Positions 54,828 through 64,000 of a stretch of DNA of 64,000 nt are shown in pieces. This stretch comes from Microvelia longipes. Its lineage: Eukaryota; Arthropoda; Insecta; Hemiptera; Veliidae. Positions within the stretch are counted from its first letter, which is position 1, and each line of letters opens with the position of its first letter. Under the pieces are notes generated by a model. That model did not search any database, was not told the origin of the DNA, and worked only from the letters and a program-made list of their open reading frames with translations. A program made the translations under genes and the position numbers. The stretch is taken from positions 57,859,064 through 57,923,063 of the forward strand of contig JACMZG010001911.1 in assembly GCA_018340805.1 (NCBI GenBank), in the 5' to 3' direction.

Positions 54828-56405
54828 ATGTTGGTCGATACGGATGATGTGGTGGATATGGGAACGCCCGAGGACTCCATCAGTTCTGCTGAAGGTTCCT
54901 TGGCTAACTCGCTCGAACCAGGAGGCTTGGACTGTTTGGAGGAGCAGTACGAATTACTCAACTCTTCCCTTATAGCTCTCACCACACACTTCGCTCAGGT
55001 GCAATTCAGACTGAGGCAGATCGTAGATGCCGCTCCCGATGAAAAAGAGATATTACTTAAAAATTTAGAAGAATTTGCATTTAGAGGTATCCCAGAGGTA
55101 GATGCTGGGATAACACGTAAAAGACTGTCTATAGATGCTGCCGAATTAGAGGAAACTTTGAATCAACAGCGAGCTAAACAAAGCGAGCTTATAGATAAAT
55201 TAAAGCGTCAATTAGCCGATCTTGAAAGTTATGCCTACGAAGCAGGCGATGGCGGACCTCCTCAAAATGTTATTATTGAAAAACAAAAAGTCATTATAGA
55301 TCAGCTAAAAGATCAATTAAATTTAAATGTTGACGAAATAGATAAACTATCGGTGGAGGATTTAAAGAAGTACGTTGATAAAGCTGTTAATGAAATTATC
55401 AATCCTTTAAAAATGAAAGAACAATTAGTGTTGCAACTTAAAACTCAGCTCTCTGATCTGGAACGGTACATCCATTTCTTGCAGGTTGATTCAAACGAAT
55501 ACGCCGGTCAGAAGAGTAAATGTAAGTGTGATTGTTCCGGTTGTAATCACAATATAAGTCGGCCGGACCAACTTCCGGGTAAAATGATCAATATTGTCCG
55601 GAGAATTTCAGCTCTCTTGCAAATTTTTGCTTCCACTCAATTCCATACTCCGGCTAGAAAGTTTTATAGAAATTCACCAAAAAAGAATATGAAAGAGAAA
55701 CACTGGGGAGATTTAAGGGCACAACTAGAGTTGGCTATCCAAAACGTGATGGAGCTGGCGTCGGAACCCGAGCCGTACGCTGACAGTGATTATGTCTCTG
55801 ATTCCGAGACAACTGTTCATACGACCAGCAAGCTGTCGAGTGTTGTGAGAAAGCAACTGGCTGTGAGTCTTCAAAATCTCATGCAACATGGTTTAGCCAA
55901 CGTCACTCAATCCCTCGTACCGTTCATAGGGTGCTTCAGACCTAGAACTACAATATCTCCCTCCGAAGAACTTCATCCTTGGGAACTTCTTTTAAAATAT
56001 TACGACATGAAAAATGGGGATCAGTTCAATTCGACACCGGCTAGAAAGTTGTCGCAGAGTTTTAATCTGGATATCTGTGGTTCTAGGACAGCCTCTTCCA
56101 AGCAAACGCTTTTAAGCACATTAGGCAATATCATCGCAACCCACGACGCCTATAAGAAAGGACACGACTCGAGGTTCAAGGCTTTCGTCTGTGCCGGCCT
56201 CAACTCGAAACTCCTTGTACCTTGGCTGAAACTTGTTCTGCGATGTCAACCTATTCTTGAAATGTTCTACACCGAATGGTCTTACGTTGCTAAAACGGGA
56301 TTCGAGGATGCCTTTACGAGTCTAGAGAAGTTAAATCAATTTCATTTCAATCTTCCGGTTGATCATGCCGTCCGTAAACTTAATGAAATTAAGGATGCAT
56401 TCTAA
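54828..56405 (+). CDS. RUNDC1: RUN domain-containing protein 1 homologue
   Basis: A single-exon 525-residue protein, co-linear with the ~600-residue animal RUNDC1. Residues 46-64 carry the signature LIALTTHFAQVQFRLRQ, followed by LKNLEEFAFRG. Helical coiled-coil segments fill about 105-220, with ILQLKTQLxDLE-type repeats (LVLQLKTQLSDLERYIHFLQ near 202). A short Cys cluster KCKCDCSGC follows near 232. The C-terminal RUN domain spans about 345-525: HPWELLLKYYDMKNGDQF, TPARKLSQSF, ending LPVDHAVRKLNEIKDAF, which is the family's C-terminus. RUN domains usually bind small GTPases or motor adaptors; vertebrate RUNDC1 has been proposed as a p53 pathway inhibitor. GTTTTACAG at 54783-54791 is a good acceptor upstream of the ATG, so a 5' untranslated exon is likely. 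No frameshifts. Confidence 0.95.
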   Translation: MLVDTDDVVDMGTPEDSISSAEGSLANSLEPGGLDCLEEQYELLNSSLIALTTHFAQVQFRLRQIVDAAPDEKEILLKNLEEFAFRGIPEVDAGITRKRLSIDAAELEETLNQQRAKQSELIDKLKRQLADLESYAYEAGDGGPPQNVIIEKQKVIIDQLKDQLNLNVDEIDKLSVEDLKKYVDKAVNEIINPLKMKEQLVLQLKTQLSDLERYIHFLQVDSNEYAGQKSKCKCDCSGCNHNISRPDQLPGKMINIVRRISALLQIFASTQFHTPARKFYRNSPKKNMKEKHWGDLRAQLELAIQNVMELASEPEPYADSDYVSDSETTVHTTSKLSSVVRKQLAVSLQNLMQHGLANVTQSLVPFIGCFRPRTTISPSEELHPWELLLKYYDMKNGDQFNSTPARKLSQSFNLDICGSRTASSKQTLLSTLGNIIATHDAYKKGHDSRFKAFVCAGLNSKLLVPWLKLVLRCQPILEMFYTEWSYVAKTGFEDAFTSLEKLNQFHFNLPVDHAVRKLNEIKDAF

Positions 56406-57116
56406 ACTATTGAAATGTTACCTAATTATATATTTTAATTACTTTTTAAGCATTCCTTTCTTTATTTAAAATTTTAATGAAAAGTGTTAGAAATTCAGAC
56501 TGTTAGAGTAGATTTTTTCGAAGTGTGTACATATCTTTAAAATACATTATAATTATTGTTATTTCGGTTAAAGCATTTGATGATTCTTTACCTTGTATTG
56601 ATGATACCTGTTATGTTTTTTATCTAGTTAACTTTTTTTTTAAATTGAGAACAATATTCATCGCCATATGAGGTACATATTTTTTTCTTCACAATAATTT
56701 TTTATGAGTTTCACAATTTTCTTTTACTTAATATTCGTATTTAGCTCTAATCTCAACTGATAGTATTTTCCTACTTATTACATCTAATAGCTGGTTTATA
56801 AAGTAAAAACATAATTATTTTATGTAAAATGAAAGAGGATTTTTTTACCTCAATTAATACCTGCTGTTGTGCCCCATTTAGTTTGTCCAGTTCTTCTCTG
56901 GCATGAAACAGAAAAGTTTTATTTCATTCTATAGTTGTGATTCGGGTGCCAAAAACAATTTTACAACGTGTATAGTCGAGTAGTCTGTGAACTAGGACAG
57001 CTTTTTTGTTGGGTTATTTTATCATAGATTACATACATTTTATATGTCTGGCTTCTCTCTTCCTGTTCTTCATTTTATTTTATTTTTAGCTGTACTTTGA
57101 TAGTCGTCTTAGTAGC
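56406..57116. other. RUNDC1 3' flank
   Basis: AT-rich 3' untranslated and intergenic sequence. No AATAAA close to the stop and no other gene seen. Confidence 0.45.
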
Positions 57117-57585
57117 AAGTAGTAATATGGGAGAGGTAGTAACTACCAGGCAAGTAGGCCACGTTGTTGCCCTTTTTACTAGCTCCTAAGATAGTGTTAC
57201 TCTTTAATTTAAGTATATTTCATCTAATCTAGACAGAGAGCCGTGAATTTCTATGTTCTCTCATGCTTGTTTCAAGCAGTCGTATATATTTTCACTGACT
57301 CTTCTAGTCTAATGAAAATAGACTATTTTTAAAATAGTCTAGGATCAACACGTGTCCTCGCTGTTAATCCAAACCTCCATACACTTTAAACTACAAGGCA
57401 GACACACTATAGTATTATAATGAATCTATTATGAGGGTCCATTACCACCGGCTTTACGTCCTTCTGGGACGTGGTACGCAGAATTTTATCCCTCTCATAA
57501 AAATCCTAGAGGCCCGTGCGGGAGTTTAAAGTCCATTCATTCTGTGTTTTTGGCCGCGTACCTTAACCAATACACCACGGGTGAC
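57117..57585 (-). mobile_element. tRNA-derived SINE (family A), copy 3
   Basis: Reverse complement of the 1568-2134 family, starting GTCACCCGTGGTGTATTGG at 57585 and ending with CCCATATTACTAC near 57120. The B box region is partly deleted. Confidence 0.75.
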
Positions 57586-58606
57586 TTCTTACTATCATTC
57601 TTAAATATCAGTTAAAACTAAAATATCAAGTAAGGAGTGTAATTATTGTTAATTCACTGGGTTTTATTAGAATATGTGTGTTCGTGGGCTTATAAAACTT
57701 AAAGTATGGAGATTTTGTGGAGCGGCGTTAAAGAACAATCCAAACAGTTATAACTTAGTCTCCGGTTGATTGTTTAACTCGACGGATGGGTGTTCTGACA
57801 GAGGGATATTTTGTTTTTCGTGATGTTTTTTCGTCAATACGTCTATTTGACGAAGGAACATCATTTGACTAAGATTTTTTTTCAATAATTCCCAATAAAT
57901 CTATCCAGTCCGAAACCACCTTTTGGGACATAAAACTAAGTTATCCCACCTTTAAACTTTTAGGAGTTTTCGCATGAAGATCCTCCTAGGTCCTACACCC
58001 AGTATGCATGAATTATCCGTGCAATTTAACGATTTTCCGTGTAATGGAGATCAGTTCTTTTCAAACTGTTCTTGCTTTTTACCTTTTTATGTTATGATAA
58101 CGAAATTCTGTCTTTACTCTTAAGGGTTTGAAGGGATTTTTTATAAGGTTGAATATCATTGTGATGACAGGAATAGCTTTCAAAATTCCTTTTGGAATTA
58201 TTCTTCGGTGCATTCTTAGTAAGGGTGTTCTTCTATGTGCCTTGGAATGGAATTCAATTCTTTTTATTAAATACTGTCCTCTACTCAACAATTACTAAAA
58301 CAGCACTACCAAGCAACAAAATTACCCAAATATCATTCTAAAGGTTCTCTTCGTTTGGATAGAGATTATCTTTTTGCATTTACACTCGAGATGTAGGAAT
58401 CGTTGCCCAGACTGTGCTCTCAGTTTTTACTAGGACTAGTTTAAAATGAGAATTTAAATCTAGTTTTAGTGATTAATTTGAACACAGTGGATGGTTACGT
58501 GCCATCAATGGTGATTTGCGGCACTGATCCCGCCCTATTGATCAAAAGACCTTTAATCGTTAAATTTTAGAATTACATAAATATACTGTTGCAAATCAGT
58601 GGTGAG

Positions 58607-58726
58607 ATGGTTTACAAATTAGTGTGGTTTTTGTGTTGGTTTAGCAGTGAAGCATTGTGGCTAAGTGATTTAACAGCGACTCAAAAGTATATCGTCAATA
58701 ATGTTCACTATCTCAACAATAACAAG
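58607..58726 (+). CDS. Possible first coding exon with signal peptide
   Basis: ATG in a fair context (GTGAGATGG) opens 40 codons ending exactly at a strong donor AAG|GTAAAT. The N-terminus MVYKLVWFLCWFSSEALW looks like a signal peptide, followed by a polar segment LSDLTATQKYIVNNVHYLNN. No downstream exon identified and no family recognised, so this is a candidate only. Confidence 0.35.
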
Positions 58727-58799
58727 GTAAATATGTCGTACATTTGTTCTTTTGTTTATTTTTAGCAGGTGTAATCCTCATAAAAGCAACGCGGGTGAA

Positions 58800-59480
58800 A
58801 AACCCCATTATCTCTTGTTTAATAAAATTTTGCTGAGGCACTATAGAGAGTATGATAAATCTAGTTTCTTAGCTCATTTGGAGTAACCTGCACATACACA
58901 CACGCATTGTTATAATAGCATTTCGAATTTTTCAAAATTTGCTACTTTTCGGCTTATATTTACATGCCAAAAATTATGATTCTTTGAATATGTTAAATTT
59001 TGATCTTGGTGGCATTTGTAAGCTTAAATTTCGATCTTTTAAATGGAGTGGGCTTCCTTTTGGATAATTAGTAACGACTTCTAAGTCTTAGGATACATAA
59101 AATGTAATTGCAAATATCAATAGCTAATTTATTTAAACTTTAGACAAACAAATTTAAAAAAAGGTAAAAAATGTACCCAAAGAGTTTCATCCTGAAACGC
59201 TCTAAGATTAAACGAAGTAGTGAATGTTCGTATTTTATTCAGATATAAATACATACCTAGATATATTTTATACGCTACTGTATAACATATAAAACCTTGG
59301 AGGTCCTTGAATGACTTTGCAGATATTTTATGAATAATTAAGGTTCTTTACAGGATTATTTTTTTTCTAAATAATTGGCTTTTGTATAAGTATTTGAACT
59401 ATTATTTTGTATTTCTTTTTAATAAAAACTTTTTACTACTTATCCAAAAAGACAAATAATCAAATTGAAAGAAACAAGTT
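58800..59480. other. No gene seen
   Basis: AT-rich sequence without recognisable exon or repeat. Confidence 0.4.
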
Positions 59481-59505
59481 TAAGCTTTCGAATGATATCT
59501 AAATA

Positions 59506-60086
59506 GACCAAGAGCCCAGGGGTTTGGTTAATAAAAAGTGTAATGGCTGGAACCGTCTCATTTTTTAGCAAAACCTTCCTGAACAAGGATCTGCAATTCT
59601 GCGACTCGATCGGATGGTGTCCCAGCAGAACCCTAAGTGCCTTTTGACCCCTAAAGTGCGTTCTGCCTGGGACACCATCCGATACGAGTCAGCAGATTGC
59701 AGATCCTTGTTCAGAAGATAATTTTACGAAAAATTGAGACGGTTCCAGCCATTACACGTTTTATTAACAAAACAACCCTGGGCTCTTGGTCTATAAAGCG
59801 TTTCTGCCGGACACCCATCCGATTACGAGTCGGCAAATTGCAGATCTTGTTCAGGAAGATATACGAAAAATTGAGATCGGTTCCAGCCATTACACAAAAA
59901 CACCCCTGGCTCTTGGTTATAAAGTCGTTCTTCTTGGACACCCATCCAATACGAGTCGGCAGAATTGCAGATCCTTAACTTCGGTGGTAAATTTGACATG
60001 TAAAGTGCGTTCTGCCTGGGACACCCATCCGATACGGTTCCAGCCATTACACTTTTTATAAAACAAAACACCCCTGGGCTCTTGGA
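59506..60086. mobile_element. Inverted-repeat element with internal reiterated segments
   Basis: Ends GACCAAGAGCCCAGGGGT / CCCCTGGGCTCTTGGACT are inverted. The interior repeats GTTCCAGCCATTACAC, GACACCCATCCGATACG and TTGCAGATCC several times, in both orientations. Short open frames in all directions are by-products of the repeats. Confidence 0.7.
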
Positions 60087-60099
60087 CTAAAAGAAACAT

Positions 60100-61165
60100 T
60101 TTACCTTTAAGTAAACTTCTGAATTTATAAAATTAATAAACTTTAGTAATTTAAAAAAGAAATTTCAAAATAATGGCATACTTTGAATAATGTAAACATT
60201 AAACGGGTAGTGAAATGTACTTACTTTATTCATATAAATACATACTATTATAGTGTATATACACTATATGCATACATATTCTCTTCTCTATAGTGCCCAC
60301 TCGTCAGCTAAATTTTATAAATAATGGCAACATCTATTGTCATACTTACTTATACGGTAGTAAGTAATAAAAATATTCTAAAAGCATAATTGATGCCCAA
60401 GTCTTATCTGGCATTAGTATATCAACGAGCAAGTGTAACAAAAGTGATAAGTATGAAACTTTTTGTGGTTAATGCCATGTGGAGAAATATTATACAGAGA
60501 AACAAATCGTATATCAATCTTATTTTTCAAAGGGTGTGGCAATTATGTCTGGACACCCCACCCCCTGTAGGGCGGGGTTGTGCATACTAAATTTTATCTG
60601 TTGATTTTATATCATAAATTTGCGTCTCATAGGAGTATTTGTGTTTTGAAAAGTTTTCAATTGGTCTTGAGGAATCGTTTCCATTTATGGTTCAGACATT
60701 ATTGCTTAGTGTTTATAATAAATATAATATATATATATATATATATATACATAATATATCTGAATAATAATCAGATTAATGTGAAATTTGTGGTATAAAT
60801 TAGGTGATTTCCATACTCCGAGAAGGCGAGCGAAGCAAATCTAGCATTTAAGAAAAAGTTTTGATGTACACTATACCTATTTTTTTAATTTAAAAGACCG
60901 AACCTGGGTTATATACACTTCAATGTAGACCGTGCAAGTTATTCCTTTGCGAAGGTATCGATCTTTTTGTTTTTCTTTTTCTCTGATTTTCCTCGCCACA
61001 AACGAAAATTTCCTGTTCTGTTCAATATTTTTATTATTAACAACTTTTCTCCATTTCAATTTTTCCCTCTTCTATCTGTTTTTTTCTTTCACTTCTTTAG
61101 ATTTAGTGTTTCGCGCCGTCATCAGCAAGTTTACTTGGGTTGTCAAAACCTAAATAGTTTTAGGT
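60100..61165. other. No gene seen
   Basis: AT-rich. Contains a short TA microsatellite (60725-60750) and one GGCGAGCGAAGCAAATC motif at 60824 related to the 5S-repeat family. Confidence 0.4.
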
Positions 61166-61170
61166 ATTTA

Positions 61171-61456
61171 GCCTTATATGTTTAATTTTGAAACATCGAA
61201 ATCGTAACCTGACCACCTTCGATTATAAATATAATCAAATAATCAGTACAAAATTACGATAACTTATATAGTAGAGCGTTAAAAATACAAATCAAAACAC
61301 AATCAATGTGCGGGAAACCGAAATCAATAGATTAATTATTACCTTAACTCACTCTTGTAGGAGGTTTCAATGAGGTTACACAAAGCCCCAAAAAGATGTT
61401 TCAGGCTTCTACATATATTTAGATAGGTTATGCCCCCTCAAGTATATATCTCTATG
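61171..61456 (-). mobile_element. hAT-like MITE family A, copy
   Basis: Reverse complement of 25202-25522 with conserved GAAACATCGAA, AATGTGCGGGAAACC and terminal ATATATCTCTATG. The 61171 end has lost its terminal repeat. Confidence 0.75.
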
Positions 61457-61654
61457 ATTGAGTAAAGTTCAATGCTCGGTTCATATTGTGTTAAATAATA
61501 GGTCTATAATGTAGGCCGTGTTATCAGAAGGACACAAGTTTAGTAGTACTTAACATTTCTCTCTAACATTACGTACATTTTGTTATCTAACTGATTATAT
61601 AGCATTTTCTGAACTAATTTTCTACTAAGTTATTACTTTTCCTCATTTATACTG

Positions 61655-62060
61655 TTGATATATTGGAAAAGTATTGTGTTTGCAAATTAGGTATTAGGTT
61701 TTTGTGACGTCACTAACCCGGTTCGCTGTGTCAAATATTTAAAATTTTTGAAATATCGTTAAAATTCTGGGTTAATATTTTTTGACGCAAAAAGATCCTT
61801 ATTTATGTTTTTGGGACGCTACAACGATTCACGATCACTCTAAATGACCAAAAAGTAGAAAATTACCAAAAACGAAACTTACGAACGATAAAAATTAAAT
61901 TTCGAGTAGGGCGTATTTTTCTATGTATTTTTGGGCGCTGAATCGAATAAAACCGGTCCGAAGTCGATACGTTACAGACTACCTAGAGTACGGCCACTAA
62001 ACAGCATATTTCAAGTGGAAAGTTTATTTCAATGTTTTCTAGCATGTGAGTTGAATGAGA
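61655..62060 (+). repeat. 5S-repeat family, possible 5' end
   Basis: TATATTGGAAAAGTATTGTGTTTGC matches the start of copies at 36570, 46300 and 51645; similarity fades after about 61700. The rest is unassigned. Confidence 0.4.
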
Positions 62061-62117
62061 GTGGTCCGGAGTCGATACAAGCACTTTAAAGTGCTTGCAC
62101 AAGGACGTGCTTGTATA

Positions 62118-62144
62118 AACGAAGTGCTTTACAAGCACTTCGTT
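62118..62144. terminator. Hairpin followed by T-run
   Basis: AACGAAGTGCTT-TAC-AAGCACTTCGTT, a perfect 12 bp stem with T bases beyond. The 18 bp palindrome AAGCACTTTAAAGTGCTT sits just upstream at 62085-62102. Terminator-like in shape only, since this is nuclear DNA; more likely part of a repeat. Confidence 0.3.
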
Positions 62145-62190
62145 TTTTACATTATATAAGTTTATAACTACAAAATAATTCTGGCCAGTT

Positions 62191-62565
62191 GATTCGCATG
62201 TCGGGCTAATTACCTTAGGAATGCGTATTTCCGTGCTTAACAATCCGTTTCTTGCTTAAGGTTCCGGTTTATGCTTTATAACTTTAGCTGTTACTCAATT
62301 ATCGAGCACTGTTCTTAATTGATTTTTTCTGTATTTTTCAAAGGAAAAATTTTTCAAAGGAGCATTAGACTAGTGCAAATAATGGCAACAGGATAATTAG
62401 CGCATTTCCTTTGAAAAATTCATAGATATTATGAGTTACGAGTAGTGTTTGATAATTGAGTAACTGCTGCTGTTGTAAAATATAGACCGGATTCTAAAGC
62501 AAGAAATGGGTTGTATTGAGCACGGAAACACGCATTCCAAAGGAAATTCGCTCGACATGCGGACC
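62191..62565. mobile_element. Fold-back MITE, ~375 bp
   Basis: Arms of about 130 bp: GATTCGCATGTCGGGC, GGAATGCGTATTTCCGTGC and CTCAATTATCGAGCACTG on the left; TTTGATAATTGAG, GCACGGAAACACGCATTCC and GCTCGACATGCGGACC inverted on the right. A single related end is at 49417-49475. Confidence 0.7.
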
Positions 62566-62652
62566 ACCGCGCCAGAATTTATAAAAAATAAATCAAATCT
62601 ACATTTTTCGTGTACTTTAGAAAGATACAAATTGCGTGACAACCCTTATTTA

Positions 62653-62733
62653 GGCCCGTATTCAAAGACATTTTCCTAACATTCTCCTTGTTCCTTAAGG
62701 AGAATGTTAGGAAGATGTCTTTGAATACGGGCC
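62653..62733. mobile_element. 81 bp palindromic Harbinger-like MITE, copy 2
   Basis: Same palindrome as 51839-51919 but in reverse orientation (the loop reads CCTTGTTCCTTAAGG). Flanks TTA / ATA. Confidence 0.78.
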
Positions 62734-64000
62734 ATAGACTTTTATAGACGGAAATCTTCTCATTGCTAGATAATCTTGTTTTGTTGTCTAATATTAGACT
62801 ATAAAGGGAGAGAGGAATCACTTGTTAAAACTCTAGTAGCCAATAATTATCCTACATATTTGCTAATATATGACAGACATCTTCCTTCCTGATATTTGAT
62901 TCCTAACCTGAGCAAGAATAACAGTTTAGGTTAGAATATACTGAGTGAAGCTCCTTGGACTGTCTCGTACATTCTAAACATTTGTTGTAAACCATTTGAT
63001 TATGATTTAAGAGAAAAATTCTCCTGGTAATTAGTCATCACATTGGCGATGTTAAAACTCGCTTACTCCAGACACCTATTTGTATCTATTTGTTTATCCT
63101 TGAGATTTATATTAAAAAATTATTAGGTGTTCACAACTGAGACGCATCTGTGCGTCACGCTCTGTCGCTGATGAGGTCTTTCTAGTGACAGCAAGTGTTA
63201 CGTTATGACCATTAGAGCGTTAATAATAGTAACAGCAGGCGTACCACCTCACTCCCTAATTATCAGACAAGCCTGGCTCTTTTAAATCTTTTCTTTTAGA
63301 TTTACTTATAACTTTCTCCACTCTCGTTGAAGTTTAAATAGGATGTTAAACTAAGCCTGAAATGATGGGATGTGTCTTTAATGCTGTAAGTGACGTAACT
63401 TCATCGAAGTTAAACAATTTCACAGTTTACGGATTTGTTGAATTGGCATTCCTGATTCTGTATAAGCTGTGCTCGATGGGTCTCTCTTAACGTTTAACGC
63501 CGCGGGTTTGTGACACTATTTTATTGGCTCATAACAGAAACAATAACCAGTAAGAATTCATCATTTGTTAAAAGATAAACACTGTAAATAAAATGACGAA
63601 AGAGGTTTATGAAATAAGAAGACAACAGTTTAAAATAATTGAGATTTCAACTGCTAATTTTGGCTGCACAATTTTTGTTCTTTTTTTAATAGTTTTTATC
63701 TGCTTACGACAGGAAAATGAAGCATTACTGAACTAAGTTTAGGTGAGAAACTAGCATTTCGAGAAAGTAATTAGTCATGAATGACTGCACTTTACCTGCC
63801 TAGGCAGGAAAATAGCATTTCCCAGCCGCCCCTGCCTATGCTGGTAAAGAAAGTTAATAGATACTTTTTGTAAACATGATTAAAAAGCCTATTGAATTTA
63901 TTTAATAATTTATATAATGAATAATTAAATTATTTAACTAATTAAAATTAAAATAAAACAGTTTTGTAATGTAAATCTTTAATTAGAAATAAATTTTATT
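62734..64000. other. No gene seen
   Basis: Somewhat GC-richer patches (63120-63260, 63470-63530) without recognisable exon or RNA gene; the end of the window is AT-rich. Confidence 0.4.

Noticed and set aside
54779..54985. Minus-strand frame over the RUNDC1 start
   Set aside because: Antisense shadow of the RUNDC1 coding sequence.
58660..58700. tRNA-like A box in TGTGGCTAAGTGATTTAAC
   Set aside because: No B box at a suitable distance; the stretch is better explained as part of the candidate signal-peptide exon.
59697..60099. Five overlapping frames of 60-93 codons
   Set aside because: They translate the reiterated modules of an inverted-repeat element.

Overview
This is an AT-rich, intron-rich, repeat-dense animal nuclear window. 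An arthropod, most likely an insect, is suggested by a ZAD-type (arthropod-expanded) zinc-finger gene, an insect-like Miro sequence, and a mixed load of Penelope-like, LINE, SINE and MITE elements. Nothing bacterial, viral or CRISPR-like was seen. An assembly gap of 913 Ns lies at 641-1553.

Layout. (1) 2.2-23.0 kb, minus strand: nine exons of the mitochondrial Rho GTPase Miro, from the start codon through the first GTPase domain and both EF-hands. The second GTPase domain and membrane anchor are missing, so they lie in the gap or left of the window. Its introns hold a LINE fragment, a 1.6 kb fold-back element made of GTCGAC-containing repeats, inverted Penelope-type ends, and a Penelope-like retroelement with two ~950 bp direct terminal repeats (13.5-18.7 kb). 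(2) 23-31 kb: intergenic, with nested MITEs, a 5S-rRNA-derived repeat and a tRNA-type SINE with target-site duplications. (3) 31.27-39.42 kb, plus strand: a six-exon gene that I can join in frame into a 321-residue protein. It has a ubiquitin-like N-terminus, a ZAD domain, an AT-hook and two C-terminal C2H2 fingers. (4) 42.88-44.52 kb, plus: three phase-compatible exons that resemble the N-terminal coiled coil of APC; the rest of the gene was not found. (5) 54.83-56.41 kb, plus: a single-exon RUNDC1 homologue, 525 residues. (6) 58.61 kb, plus: a possible first coding exon with a signal peptide. The rest is interspersed repeats, satellites and microsatellites.

The genes look like unrelated housekeeping or regulatory neighbours rather than one pathway. 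The most unusual content is: a repeat family with a 5S rRNA internal-promoter segment embedded near its middle and a recurring GAGCGAAGCGAGTC motif; the GTCGAC fold-back element; a dispersed CTGANGA-hairpin-GAAA motif, hammerhead-like, in Penelope-type ends; and the ubiquitin-like/ZAD/AT-hook/C2H2 gene. All exon calls come from reading splice sites, phase and protein similarity by eye. No database search was run.
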